Shown: positions 29,137 to 41,040, counted from the first letter of the stretch. The stretch: DNA of 64,000 bases from Candidatus Altimarinota bacterium (GCA_018457335.1 JAGYHI010000001.1:4900-68899); one strand, 5' to 3'. Notes: generated by a model not told the origin, from the letters alone. A program made the numbers and translations.

Positions 29137-29520
29137 ATGTCTCAAAAAAATCTCGCGAGAAAATTCGCTACTATCAAGTCGAAAGAAACCAAACTTGCTG
29201 AAAAACTCACAAAATGTCGAAAAAAACAAATCCAAAATAAAGCGGAGGGAAATATCAAAAAACTCAAAAAATTTGAGAAAAAAGAAGAAAAACTTCTCAA
29301 AAAGAATTTTTCAGTGACAAAAAAACGAATCAAACTCGAGAAAAAAATAGCAAAAATCGAGACAAAAAAATCAAAAAAACTCGCAAAATCTCTCAAAAAA
29401 ACAAAATCAAAAAAAGGGGTAAAAGGAAATAAAAAACTCCGACCAACACTTCCACAGTTGATGCCACTTTCTAAAATTGTCGTCTCAAAAGATGCTCCGC
29501 TTGTGGAAACAAGAAAATAA
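29137..29520 (+). CDS. Lys-rich coiled-coil protein of unknown function
   Basis: A 127-residue, very basic protein: more than a third lysine, with heptad-like EKKEEKLLKKN and KLEKKIAKIETKKSKKLAKS, then a non-basic tail (PTLPQLMPLSKIVVSKDAPLVETRK). It may bind nucleic acid or the ribosome, but composition alone does not show this. The start is the ATG at 29137; the frame extends 21 codons upstream through a promoter-like stretch. It follows topA by 84 bp. Only this copy is complete; the right-arm copy is broken by the palindrome junction. The inverted repeat ends inside it at 29319. Confidence 0.65.
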   Translation: MSQKNLARKFATIKSKETKLAEKLTKCRKKQIQNKAEGNIKKLKKFEKKEEKLLKKNFSVTKKRIKLEKKIAKIETKKSKKLAKSLKKTKSKKGVKGNKKLRPTLPQLMPLSKIVVSKDAPLVETRK

Positions 29521-29556
29521 AAAATCTCCGACTTGAAAAATTTAAAAAATCTGTAT

Positions 29557-29593
29557 AATACCAAGTAAGAAAATTCTTATTTGGTATTTTTAT
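29557..29593 (+). terminator. Rho-independent terminator after the Lys-rich gene
   Basis: AATACCAAGTAAGAA pairs with TTCTTATTTGGTATT (15 bp, one G-U), followed by T5. It is single copy, in the spacer, a little off the palindrome centre (29551). Confidence 0.75.
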
Positions 29594-29603
29594 TTTTCAA
29601 GAA

Positions 29604-29782
29604 ATGAGCGAAAAAGTTTTTGAAGGGCAGTATAGAGATGAAAAAATCTTATTACGGACACATCCACATATTTTTGTGGTTTTTTCTCAAAAAATCCACC
29701 TTTTTTTCGTGTACATCGTTCTCATGTTTTTATTGATGATTATTTGATATTTTCTCTTTCCAAAGCAGATAATTAGTTTTTC
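29604..29782 (+). CDS. Putative bacterial PH-domain membrane protein, 5' part only
   Basis: The first 60 or so codons read MSEKVFEGQYRDEKILLRTH, PHIFVVFSQK, then a hydrophobic segment with one TGA-Gly (LLMIIGYFLFP). The arrangement (short polar start, RTHPH, then membrane segment) resembles the start of bacterial bPH2-type membrane proteins; this is a weak call. At 29783 the frame runs into the reverse complement of the Lys-rich gene and stays open by chance to 30002, so the true C-terminus is missing. Confidence 0.5.
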
Positions 29783-29965
29783 TGTCACTGAAAAATTCTT
29801 TTTGAGAAGTTTTTCTTCTTTTTTCTCAAATTTTTTGAGTTTTTTGATATTTCCCTCCGCTTTATTTTGGATTTGTTTTTTTCGACATTTTGTGAGTTTT
29901 TCAGCAAGTTTGGTTTCTTTCGACTTGATAGTAGCGAATTTTCTCGCGAGATTTTTTTGAGACAT
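29687..29965 (-). pseudogene. Lys-rich gene, copy truncated by the palindrome junction
   Basis: The first 61 codons match 29137-29319 exactly; after NFSVT the frame enters the spacer antisense and ends after 30 unrelated residues. It is a chimeric frame created by the junction, not a real protein. Confidence 0.85.
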
Positions 29966-30049
29966 AAGCAGAAAAAATAATAAAGAAAAGTATACACCAT
30001 AATGTATACTTTTTTCTAAAAAAGTCAAGATAAAATACTATAAAGGGTA

Positions 30050-32611
30050 TTATTTCTTTTTCTTTGTGGCCGGTTTTTTCTTGGCTACCTTTTTTGTTGT
30101 TTTTTTCTTCGTTTCTTTAAAGGCATCAGGTATTTGCTCAGTGATGATCGCTTTGACCTCGTCGAGAGTGAGTGCTTTTGCGACTTCTTGATCTTTAATT
30201 CGCTCTCCGTCTTTTTGGAGATAGAGATTTTTCTTTTTAAATTTTATAAATGGTCCCCAGCGTCCATTTTCGATAGAAATCCCCTCCTCATCCCAGACCT
30301 GAATGTAGCGATTGGCTTCTTTTTCGATTTTTTTGGCAATCAAATCATGTGCCTGCTCTTCGGTGATTTCTTCTGGGTCGATTGCTCGCGGGATAGAGAC
30401 ATAGAGGTTTTTATATTTCAAAAATGGTCAAAATCGCCCTTTTCCTTGTGTGTACGGCTCTCCTTCGTATGTCCCAATCGGGGCATCGGCTTTTTTCTTT
30501 TCTTCAATAAGTTTTTTCGCGATATCCATACCGACGGCTTGTGGATCAATATCTCGTGGGATAGAGACATACGCGTCGCCCCACTTGACATACGGCCCAA
30601 ATCTTCCTTGTCCAATGACAACTGGTTTTTCTTCATATTCACCGATATCTTTTGGAAATTTAAAGAGTTCGAGTGCTTGCTTAAAAGTGATATCATCGAT
30701 AGAAAGTCCAGGTGAAAGATTAGCATATTTTGGCTTTTCTTCTTCGGCAAGTTCATCTGGTGATCCCATCTGGATGACTGGACCAAATCGACTCATACGC
30801 GCTAAAATCGTATAACCGGTTTTTTCATCTTTTCCGAGGATTCGCTCCCCAGAAAATTTACCATCACTGCCCTCAGCCTCAACGATTCCAGAGTGAAATG
30901 GTTCATAAAATGATGCGAGCATTTTTTTCCAGTCCTCTTTTCCTTCGGCAATCGTATCAAATTTTTCTTCGACTTTTGCAGTAAAATCGTAGCGCATCAG
31001 CCACGGAAATTGCTCAGAGAGATAATCCGTCACGACAAAAGCGATATCTGTCGGCACGAGTTTTTTTGATTCGACGACGACATATCATCGATCCTGAATC
31101 GTCTGAATCGTCGGTGCATAGGTCGACGGTCGACCAATTCCCTCAGCTTCGAGTTTCTTGACGAGAGAAGCCTCCGTGTATCGTGCTGGTGGCAGTGTGA
31201 ATTTTTGCTGTCCTTGGAAGTTTTTTGACGGCAACTCAGTCCCATCAGTGACTTTTGGAAGTTGCTTTTGGAGCATTGGGTCAGGCGCATTTTCATCATC
31301 GACTCCCTCGATATAGAGTTTCATAAACCCAGCAAAAGTGATGACTTCCCCTTTTGAAATCCAGAGTTCATCACTATTTTTTGTCGGTGAAAATTCGTAA
31401 GTGGTGAGCTCTACGGTCGCCTCTTTCATTTGTGATGCGACGGTTCGCTCCCAGATGAGTTTGTAGAGTTTTTCCTCGGCGATATCGCCACCAAGGTTTC
31501 CTGGTGTTTTTGCAAGATCAGTCGGACGAATTGCCTCGTGCGCTTCTTGTGCTGACGATTGTTTGGTTTTATATTGGCGACCTTTTGGCATGACATACTC
31601 AGCTCCGTAGGCTTTTTCGATATAGGCTTTTGCACCGTCCATCGCTGCCTGCGAGAGACTGACCGAGTCCGTTCGCATATAGGTGATGTGCCCATTTTGA
31701 TACAAACTCTGGGCGATTTGCATCGTTCGTTTGACGCCAAATCCGAGTTTTCGGCTGGCTTCCTGTTGGAGCGTCGAAGTCGTAAAAGGCGCTCACGGTG
31801 TGCGTTTGCTCTGTTTTTTTACCGTTGCATTGAGGATAAAATTCTCAGTGTGCGGAAGTATGAAGTGAAAATTTCATTTTTTATCTTGCTTCATATCGAC
31901 ATTTTCGAGGTCGATATCATGCGAAGCCAAGAACTTTTCAAGATCTTTTTGGGATTTGAAATTTTTTGCTTTTCCCTTGAATTTTGTAAATTCTGCCGGA
32001 AGCAAAGTTTTTCCGTCACTATGAACAAGATTTGTCGAGAGTTTCCAACTTTCTTTTGGTTCAAAGGCACGAATTTCACGCTCTCGCTCGACGAGGAGTT
32101 TGACGGCAACCGACTGGACACGTCCCGCCGAAAGTCCTCTTTGGACTTTTTTCCAAAGGAGTGGAGAGAGTTCGTACCCCACAATTCGGTCGAGAATTCG
32201 TCGTGATTGCTGAGCATTTACAAGGTCAATATCAATCGTCTTCGGCTCAGAGAAAGCCTTTGCAATTGCGGTTTTTGTGATTTCGTGATAAGCCACTCGG
32301 TCTGTCGTCGCTGGATCAATACCAAAAATATGAGCCAAATGCCAAGCAATTGCCTCTCATTCACGATCTGGATCCGTCGCAAGTATGATACTCTCAGCAT
32401 TTTTTGCATATCTTTTGAGTTCGGCAACACGCTTTTTTTTCTGTGGCGAAATTTCATACTGTGGTTCAAATCCACCAGCGATATCGACTCACATATTTTT
32501 TGCTGGCAAGTCGCGGATATGCCCAATAGATGCCTCGACTTTATAGTCTTTTCCAAGGTATCCAGCGATTTTTTTGGCCTTTGCTGGGGACTCGACGATG
32601 ACAAGTTTCAT
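30050..32611 (-). CDS. topA: DNA topoisomerase I (right-arm copy)
   Basis: Identical to 26491-29052. The Toprim Gly in DREGEA is TGA and the active site is Tyr311. The distance to the junction is only about 270 bp, so this is the first intact gene of the right arm. Confidence 0.95.
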
Positions 32612-32751
32612 ATTTTTATTGAAGAAGAAAATATTGTCATATAGAGTAGAGAGAGTGCGCGGAAAGTCAAATTTTTTTTGAAAAAAGGTGTTTTTTATTT
32701 ATTTCAAGTAATATTTTTCTATTTAGAAAACTTATAATTTTATTTTTAAAA

Positions 32752-33016
32752 AGGAAAACCTGTACAAATGGGGGTTTGGGGACAAATACTGCCAAGAGAT
32801 TTTTTACCTTTAAAAATAATAAAGAGTGAAAAAAATCGATGAGCGATGATGAAAATCAGTTTTTAAAAGATGAAGCCTTTTGGCGAGTACGAGCGAGTTT
32901 ATTTGACCCCAAAACTTTTGTTTCTTTTGGTCACAAAAGAAAAGGAGTATGAAGGGTGAGGTTTTAGAAAGGAATTTTATTTATTAGCTGGATTCCGGAT
33001 CAAGTCCGAAATGACA
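32752..33016 (+). repeat. Composite noncoding repeat element, copy B (right arm)
   Basis: Same as 26086-26350, here in the orientation that aligns directly with copy A at 12540-12756. Confidence 0.75.
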
Positions 33017-33031
33017 TTTTCTCTTTTCCAC

Positions 33032-33059
33032 CCAGATTCCCACCTGCGCGGGAATGACA
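33032..33059. repeat. Dispersed palindromic repeat (right arm)
   Basis: Mirror of 26043-26070: a GGGAATC / GATTCCC-type palindrome ending in ATGACA. Confidence 0.8.
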
Positions 33060-33256
33060 TTTACGGTTTTTCCCTCCAAATAACAACTTTTTCTACAAAT
33101 GCGAAAAAAATCTATATTTCCCAAATAGAAATATAAAAAAACAAAATATACTGACCAATAAAGGCTCTCAGATAACTTAAAGTTAAAGCAGAAAATAATA
33201 TACATATTTTTATAAAAAAAGCAAATTTTTTTATAGAAAAAAACAAAAAAACAGTT

Positions 33257-33285
33257 TTGACAATAACAAAAAAATATGATAACAT
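33257..33285 (+). promoter_or_regulatory. Promoter of the three-gene surface operon
   Basis: TTGACA (33257-33262), 17-bp spacer, TAACAT (33280-33285). The first start codon is at 33317, giving a short leader. No other promoter is evident before the operon's terminator, and gaps between the genes are 5 and 26 bp. Confidence 0.65.
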
Positions 33286-33316
33286 AGAAATCATTACATC
33301 TTTAACTTCTCTTTTT

Positions 33317-34618
33317 ATGACTTCAAAATGAAGTACACATAAATATATCGCCGGTTTTATAATTGGACTTTCTTGTGCATCAGCTGTAGGTTATACTACC
33401 ATGCAAACAGAAGGTGGAATTGGAGTACTTTTTAATCTTCCTCCTACTTCTCATACTGAAACAAATGGCCATACTACAAGTAAATATCGTCTCGATGGAA
33501 CAAATATTAAAGATAAAACTATCACTTCTGCTGAACTCCAAGATAACAGTGTGACAGGTGATAAAATCAAAAACGGGAGTATTACGTCTGTAGATATAAA
33601 AGATGGGAGTATCACTAATGCAGACCTTCAACCAGGGAGTATCACAGTAAATAATCTCCAAGAAAATTCTATAGATGCATCAAAAATCAAAAATGGAACA
33701 CTCAAACAAGAAAATGTCAATCCAGCGTGGACTTTTTGGAAGAAACAAGGAAACAATGCTTATTACGACGATGGAAATGTGGGAATCAATACAAGGTTTC
33801 CTAATGAAAAACTGCAAGTCAATGGAAGTATTAAAATCAAAGACGGTACTGAATGAAAGGATTATGTACTCATGAGTGATGCGGACGGAAAAGCAAAGTG
33901 GAGTGAGAAAGGAGTAAATTTATGTAAAGCTAGTGGAAATTGAACTTGAAATATTTGTTATGGAACAAATATATTACAAAAGAATGTAAGTGGAAGAAAT
34001 AACACGACAATTGGTGAATCTGTATTAAAAAATAATATAACAGGAAGCAATAATACTGCTGTCGGAAATTTTTCTCTCCTACATCAAAATACTGGAAATA
34101 ATAATACAGCATTTGGATATCTTGCAGGTGACAACCTCAAGTCTGGGAACCACAATATTGCTCTCTGAACAAATACAAACTTTCCAAATCCAAACGGAAG
34201 CTACCAGCTTAACATCGGAAATATCATCACTGGAAATATGTCTGGAAATAAACAAATTACGATTAAAGGTGATCTGAAAGCATCGGCTTTTTTCTACACT
34301 TCTGATAAGCGTCTCAAAGAAAATATCACACCGATAAAAAATGTGATTCAAATCGTTAAAAAACTTCGTGGTGTCTCTTTTTCTTGGAAAGAAAACGGGC
34401 GAAAAACCTACGGGCTCGTCGCGCAAGAAGTTGAAAAAATCTTACCAGAACTCGTCCACACAGATGCAAGTGGCTATAAATCAGTAGAATACGGCAATCT
34501 TGTCGCCTTCCTCATCGAGGGTATCAAATCACAGCAAGCGGAAATCGACACACTCAAAAATCAGGTCAGCAACCTCCAAAAACAAATTGATGAAATCAAA
34601 AAAACTCTTAAAAAATAA
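33317..34618 (+). CDS. Adhesin / fibre-like protein with peptidase S74 domain (right-arm copy)
   Basis: Identical to 24484-25785. Order: membrane or signal segment, beta-helix-like repeats, YadA-head-like repeats, S74 autochaperone (Ser329, Lys334), terminal coiled coil. Confidence 0.87.
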
Positions 34619-34623
34619 AAAAC

Positions 34624-37086
34624 ATGCAGAAAAAATGATATTACATCATGGGGTTGATTGTCAGCGTAATACTCATATGAGTATTTTCAGTGTACGCGAT
34701 AAATAGCGTCCAAGACGGTTTCCGTATCGCGAAAAATACTCCTACTCTCGTGACCGCTCACAACATCTGTAAAAAAATTACAAATCTCTCTGATAAGTGA
34801 GATGCTTTCATACCGACCAAAAGCAAAGCCGAATGGAACAATCTCATCGCAACCAAACCGAGCCACCTAAAACTCGAAGAATGTGAATCTATGGGAGAAA
34901 TGATTTTGGTATATGAAGGATTGACGAGTGGTGATGTCGTCGAGCTTCCTTTTCATGGAAATGTAAAAATTGAAAACATAGACTGGGGACGAGGTGGAGA
35001 AAACTGTATCAAAAAGACGACAAACATTGACCCAATTTGTACTTATAATAGTAAAGTTCAAAGTAGAGAGACAAGGATTGTAGTAAATGGAAAAGCAAAT
35101 TGATTTTGAGAGCCTACTTCTAGAGATAGACAAGTAATACTATGAATGAATAAACTAAAAAAAGTTAAAAAATGGAAAGATATGTGATTTACTGATTTGA
35201 GTTTTGCTTTTATTTGAGCAGAAAATCTTATAGAAGTACCAAATTACTTACCAAAAACTGTCACCAATGTAGGATATATGTTTTCCTGAACTCATAAGTT
35301 CAATCAACCAATTGGAAATTGGGACACAAGTCGTATAACTAATATGCGAGGGATGTTTTCGAACTCTAACTTCAATCAAGCAATTGGAAATTGGGATACG
35401 AGTCAAGTGACAAATATGAGTAGAATGTTTTCTGGCGGTAAGTTCAATCAACCAATTGGAGCTTGGGATACAAGTAAGGTTACAGATATGAGATTTATGT
35501 TTTCGTGGAATAATTTCAATCAACCAATTGGAAATTGGGATACAAGTAATGTAACCAATATGGATGGTATGTTTTCGTGGAATAATAATTTCAATCAACC
35601 AATTGGAACTTGGGATACAAGTAAGGTTACAGATATGGGTGTTATGTTTCGAAAATCTAATTTCAATCAACCAATTGGAAATTGGGATACAAGTAAGGTT
35701 ACAGATATCTGGGGAATATTCTTAGATAATCCTTCATTTAACCAACCAATCGGAAATTGGGACGTAAGTAAAGTTAAAAATATGGCTTTTATGTTTGAAA
35801 ATGCAACAAGTTTTAATCAACCCTTAAATCACTGGAATACAAAGAGTGTAACTGATATGTTTGGAATGTTTAAAAACGCAACACAATTTGATCAAAATCT
35901 TTCTTGTTGGAATGTAAAAAAAGTAAAAAGTCAAGGCCACTTTGCAGTTTGAGCCTGATTTGATAGAGAAATGGAAAAGTACCCACGATGGTGAACCGAC
36001 GGAAGTGGTGGAAATTGTAGCTCTCAAGGAGAAATGATTTTAGTATATGAAGGATTAGTTCCTTGAGATAAGGTTACATTGGGTTTTCACTGAGATGTAC
36101 ATATAACAGATATAGATTGGGGACCTTGATGAGAAGATTGTCAAAAAACAAATGACTGGTACTATCCATGATGTACTTATAAAAATTGAGTAAATTCTTG
36201 AGAAACTACCATTATAGTCAGAGGAAAGGCAAGCGATTTTTGATATACTTGGTGATGAACTCAACCTGGTATCAAAAAACTAAAAAAGGTCTTAAAATGG
36301 GATAATCTTGGAATTACAAATTTTTCGTATGCATTTAAAAAAGCGGAATCTCTTATAGAGGTTCCGAAATATTTACCTCCTGGAGTAATAAATACTAGTC
36401 GTATGTTTCAAGGAGCAACAATATTTAACTGAGATATAAGTTTATGGGATGTGAGTAAAGTTACCAATATGACAAGTATGTTTTATCAAGCAACAGTATT
36501 TAACTGAGATATAAGTTTATGGGATGTGAGTAAAGTTACTAATATGGCAAATATGTTTTATCAAGCAGAAGAATTTAATCAACCATTAAGTAAATGGAAA
36601 ACATCCAATCTTAAAAAAATGACAGGAATATTTTGTTACGCAAAAAAATTTAATTGAAATATAAACTCATGGGATGTAAGTAAGGTTACCGATATGAGGA
36701 ATATTTTTACAATGGCAACAAGCTTTAATCAACCATTGAATAACTGGAATGTTAGTAATGTTATACGAATGAATAGTATGTTTTCTTACGCAAAAAAATT
36801 CAATCAACCATTGAATAATTGGAATGTTAGTAATGTTAAATATATGAATACTATGTTTCATCATGCAGAAGAATTTAATCAACCTTTATCTCAATGGAAT
36901 ACAAGTAATGTTATAAAAATGTATGATATGTTTAATGATGCTTATGATTTTGATCAAAATCTTTCCTGTTGGAATGTAAAAAAAGTAACGGGTAAAAGTT
37001 TTTTTGCTTCCAGTGCTTGATTTGCAAACCAACCCGAAAAGTACCCAAAATGGTGAACTGACGGAAGCACCTGAAACTGCGATTAA
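34624..37086 (+). CDS. Two-module BspA-like surface protein (right-arm copy)
   Basis: Identical to 22016-24478. Module 1 starts near 34891 and module 2 near 36031, both at GEMILVYEGL. Glycine inside the repeats of module 1 is almost always GGA, while module 2 uses TGA freely. Confidence 0.88.
35290..36985 (+). repeat. Two arrays of 66-75-bp BspA repeats (right arm)
   Basis: Array 1 is about 35290-35910 and array 2 about 36390-36985; mirror of 22117-23812. Array 1 units share the 20-mer TTGGGATACAAGTAAGGTTA and close variants. Confidence 0.85.
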
Positions 37087-37112
37087 TCTTTAAATACATA
37101 TAATTTTTTCCT

Positions 37113-38831
37113 ATGAAACCTTTTAAAAAATACATTCTCGTTGCTTCTCTACTCTCAGTTATCTGTATTGGTGGGATTTTTGCGACGGACGACAGTAATT
37201 CATTCGAAAAATTTTCTTTTAAAAATAATGATGCCACTTGCTCAGACGGGAAAATTTGCAAAGACAACGATATTTGGAGATTTGCAGTGAAAAATATCCT
37301 CATCTTTGACAGTGACCGTGACTCATACCAAAATCAAAAATATCGTGGAGTCTTGCAAGGCGATATTTTCAGTAGTCTTTTTGGAAAATTTGAAATCAAA
37401 AGTCAGGATGAGGGCGACACTGGATTTATCCTCAAAGATACCGACAAGACAAAATGTGGAGAAAAACAACATACATACAGCGTCACTGGAAGTATTATTA
37501 GTCCACTTTTTGGAGTCTTACAAGTCGATGAAAGCAAGTCACTTTTTTGTCCAAAAAGCCTCGAAACTTTTATTGTATTCCACTCAGAGTGACTCCCAAA
37601 AAAACTCCTCTACAATCTCGGCTGGAAAAAAGAAAATGAAGAAAAACTCGAGCAGGATTTCAATGTATCTTTTAGTGGGACCGCAGTCGAAAATATCTTT
37701 GAAAAACAACAAGTCCTCATCACTGGAATCGCTAATCTCGACGGAAATAAAAATAATCTCTTCAATGAATCTGGGGACACTGGCATCAATGAAATCAACT
37801 CATCACGAGGCGTAATACCGATTATGTCCGAAGAAATAGAACACAGAATCGCTCTTCTTACCCGAAATGCACCAGCTACCACAAAACAATATATTGATAC
37901 TCAAATTCGCTCTTTTGATGCTGACAGTGCCACAGTAAAAATTGATTGAGAAAATATTTTTTATTATAATTATAAAGGAAAATCAAGAATTCTTCCAAGT
38001 AATTCAAAAGAAATTAATAAATGACATATTGTACGACTCGAAACGGTCTCGAAAAAATTTAAAAAAAGTGTACCAAAAAAATATCATATCCCAATCACAG
38101 GAAAAAATACTCTCATTGTCGAGGGGGCAAATATTTACATAAATGCTGATTTACACAATACCGATGATAAAACTTCTCTGCTCACTATTATCGCAAAACG
38201 CGACAAAAATAACAATGGTGGAAACATTTATGTTGATCCAGATGTAACTAATATTGACGCAATTTTAATAGCAGATGGAAGTTTATTAAGTTACCGAGAT
38301 GGGAAAATCCTCAATCGAAATACTGACAATAATTGACTACTGGCACGCCAGCTCTATATATATGGAACAATTTTTACGAAAAATACAATTGGTTCGAAAA
38401 AAATCCCATACGACGCAGATTTATATCGTATAAAAGATATCAAAAAATTTGCAGATAAAAAAGAAAATATTTACGACCTTGCAAACTTACGAGGATTTCA
38501 AGTCAAATATGCAAATCCACAAAAAGTAGAGAGTAATTGTGGAGGTAAAAAATCCAATGGAAAACAAAACTGGTACTGGACTGCAGGATTTACTATAAAT
38601 ACGACTGAAGATAAACTCACTAAAAATCTAAAATACGCTTGGGCTGGAAAACGAAAGTGTTTTAATAACGATATTAATAAAGATATACCAGATAATTTAA
38701 ATCATTTAACTCAAGGAATGGATTTCGGAGCAGGACAACAAAAATTACGCACTACCAATAAAACAAATTCTCTTATTATAGAATATAATCCGACTATTCG
38801 TAGTAATATTCCATTTGTTCTAGAAAAGTAA
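37113..38831 (+). CDS. Large secreted protein of the surface operon (right-arm copy)
   Basis: Identical to 20271-21989: 572 residues, N-terminal signal peptide, Asn/Asp-rich repetitive beta-type sequence. Last gene before the terminator at 38856-38888. Confidence 0.7.
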
Positions 38832-38855
38832 AAATTTACCTTTTATACTAATATT

Positions 38856-38888
38856 TTAAAAAAATCTCAGTTTATAAACTGAGATTTT
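38856..38888. terminator. Bidirectional terminator (right arm)
   Basis: Mirror of 20214-20246; it ends the surface operon on the forward strand and the small secreted gene on the reverse. Confidence 0.85.
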
Positions 38889-39254
38889 TTATTTTATTTT
38901 CTGTTTTTCTTGCTCAATTTTAAAAATCATATAATCAAGATACTGAGAAAGAAGAGTACGAGTCATTTGAGAAATTTTTGGATGCTTTTGAATCGCTTGT
39001 TTTTTAAGAGAAAGACTTGTTTGTATGTTTATAAAAGCTTTTTTTCGGTTTTCAAGATTTGGATACATCTTGGTAAGATTTTGAGACAAAGTAGCAACAA
39101 TTGAATCTCCCTGCACTTTATAAGCCTCAAGAATATATCCCTGAATCGTCGCTGTATAAGATTTTTCACTCGCAAAAACCTCCTGTGTAGATAGCGACGA
39201 AAAGCCGACACAAGCTATAAAAATACCAAGGATGCTGCGAGATAAAATTTTCAT
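38889..39254 (-). CDS. Small secreted protein (right-arm copy)
   Basis: Identical to 19848-20213: signal peptide ending near EVFAS, then a charged helical mature part. Function unknown. Confidence 0.65.
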   Translation of the reverse strand: MKILSRSILGIFIACVGFSSLSTQEVFASEKSYTATIQGYILEAYKVQGDSIVATLSQNLTKMYPNLENRKKAFINIQTSLSLKKQAIQKHPKISQMTRTLLSQYLDYMIFKIEQEKQKIK

Positions 39255-39335
39255 ACCGTGAAATATATACAAAAACATAAAAAAATCAAGGGGAATTGTG
39301 TGAATTTTATGTGAAGAAATATTTTTAAAATATTT

Positions 39336-40190
39336 TTATACATTATTTTTCTTTATTTTGCAAGTTCTATGCTCAATTTTACACCAAGACACAAAATCAT
39401 CGTGATAGAGAAAAATATCTCATTTTTGGGTTTTTTCAAGATTTTCAAGAATAATCTCTTTTCACTGGATAAGTCTTTCCTTTTGTTTTTTGGTGATTTC
39501 TTGGTGGAGAAAATGTGGAAAAAGATTTTTGTAAGAAATCAAATTTTGCAAGGAAATTTCATCGAGTAAAAAAGAATCCTGTAAAGTCAAATCTCCTCAC
39601 GGCAAATGTAAAATCTCGCGCCGAAGCATCGAAATATATCCACCATCTACATCATACCACTTCCCTATCTCAGGTGCCAGTGAACGAATATACCCCCCAG
39701 AAGAAATCCTCAGTCGAACTGTAACTTCATACGGTTTTTGTGAAATTATTTCTGCATTTTTTATCGTGATTTTTCGCTTTGGAATCTCGAAATTTTTACC
39801 TTGTCTCGCAAGATCGTAGGCTCGCACTCCGTCGATATGAAGCGCGCTGTATTTTGGTGGGATTTGCTCAGTCAAATTTTCAAGTCAAACAATCAAATCA
39901 ATATCAGAGATTTTTTGATAGTTTTTTGTATCAACTGGCTCAACTTCTGTCCCTAGATCCAAACTTTCAGTTTTACCGTCAAGTCTCACTGTAAAGGAAT
40001 AGGTTTTGTCACAGCCTTCGAGCGCTGGAATGAGCTTAGTACTATTTTCCGTCGCAATCAAAAGAATCCCGCTTGCAAGCGGGTCTAAGGTTCCAGTGTG
40101 TCCCATTTTTTTGATATTAAATTTTTTTCGAAGCCGGCGAATTACATCAAAACTGGAAAGTCAAAGTGGTTTATCTATGAGAAAAAACAT
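39336..40190 (-). CDS. truB: tRNA pseudouridine-55 synthase TruB (right-arm copy)
   Basis: Identical to 18912-19766. Catalytic Asp36 in GHTGTLDPLASG; 2 bp from lepB. Confidence 0.93.
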
Positions 40191-40192
40191 AC

Positions 40193-41026
40193 TTATTTGA
40201 GTTCTGGATATTCAGCATTTCTTGGAGTATCAAAAAATCTCGGCTGACGAAGCCATTTAAGGGTTCAAAGTTTTGGAATTTTTAAAGGATTAAGACTAAA
40301 TTCTCCGTCAAAGAGATCAAAATGTCCAAAATCGAGAAGTACCCGACCAATAATATCCTTTCTTGCAGCAAAATGAGTAGCTCACTCACGAAAACAATCA
40401 TGGAAACAACTTCGAGAATCAGCAGAGTTAAGGCGATTATCTCCCATTACCCAATAAAATCCTTGTGGAATTTTAAATTCTTTCTCAGTCACAGAACTTG
40501 GTAGGTTGGTTTGTCACTCATTAATCACAGAAAGATAATCTTCAGACAACTCAATGAAACTTTCTGATTTTGGTTTTTTAATAGAAACTTTTCCATTTTC
40601 AAATCGAATTGTGTCCCCTGGCATTCCAACAATTCTCTTGATATAATATGGTTTTGTCGGATCAACATGCGGTGTAATCACAACTACATCTCATCGTTTT
40701 GGATCACCAATGTGAATAGGGATTTTTTTAAAAAGTTCTGCTCATTTTTCAATGAAAGTTTTTTCAGATGCTCCAGTGATAAAATTATCAAACTGAGTAT
40801 CAAAATTAAGATATGAAAATTTATCGATCAAAATATACTCTCCATCATGATAAGAAGCCTCCATAGAGCTTCCAGAAATACGAAAAGGCGTCACGATAAA
40901 AGAGCGCACTAAAAGGACAATAATCAATAAAATTACAAAATCTCTTAGGAATTTTATAAAATCCATAAAAGTTGAATTGGTTTCTCGAAGTTCTTGATTC
41001 GCTCGATAAATTGAATGATCTGACAT
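40193..41026 (-). CDS. lepB: Signal peptidase I (right-arm copy)
   Basis: Identical to 18076-18909. Ser54/Lys130 dyad; middle gene of secA-lepB-truB. Confidence 0.93.
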
Positions 41027-41040
41027 AAAAAGAAAATAAA

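Larger units (their letters stand above)
1..29319. repeat. Left arm of a 29.3-kb inverted repeat
   Basis: Every gene in this interval recurs on the opposite strand at 59102 minus its coordinate, with identical predicted protein. Direct comparison of the inner edge shows exact complementarity up to 29319/29783 and mismatches beyond. The outer edge is not seen: the arm reaches base 1, so it may end with the contig or continue. Such a perfect, gene-dense palindrome is typical of fold-back chimeras from multiple displacement amplification or assembly; a genuine large palindrome is the alternative. Confidence 0.97.
29320..29782. other. 463-bp single-copy spacer of the inverted repeat
   Basis: The spacer continues the left arm naturally: it carries the 3' part of the Lys-rich gene, a terminator hairpin and the first 60 or so codons of a membrane protein. 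It has no partner elsewhere in the window. At its right edge the sequence turns back into the antisense of the Lys-rich gene. Confidence 0.93.
32612..33316. other. 705-bp intergenic region (mirror of 25786-26490)
   Basis: No gene. It carries composite element B in its forward reading (32752-33016), a further palindrome (33032-33059) and the surface-operon promoter. Confidence 0.75.

Noticed and set aside
29604..30002. A complete 132-codon membrane protein spanning the spacer edge
   Set aside because: After 29783 the sequence is the exact antisense of the Lys-rich gene, so the second half is a junction product.
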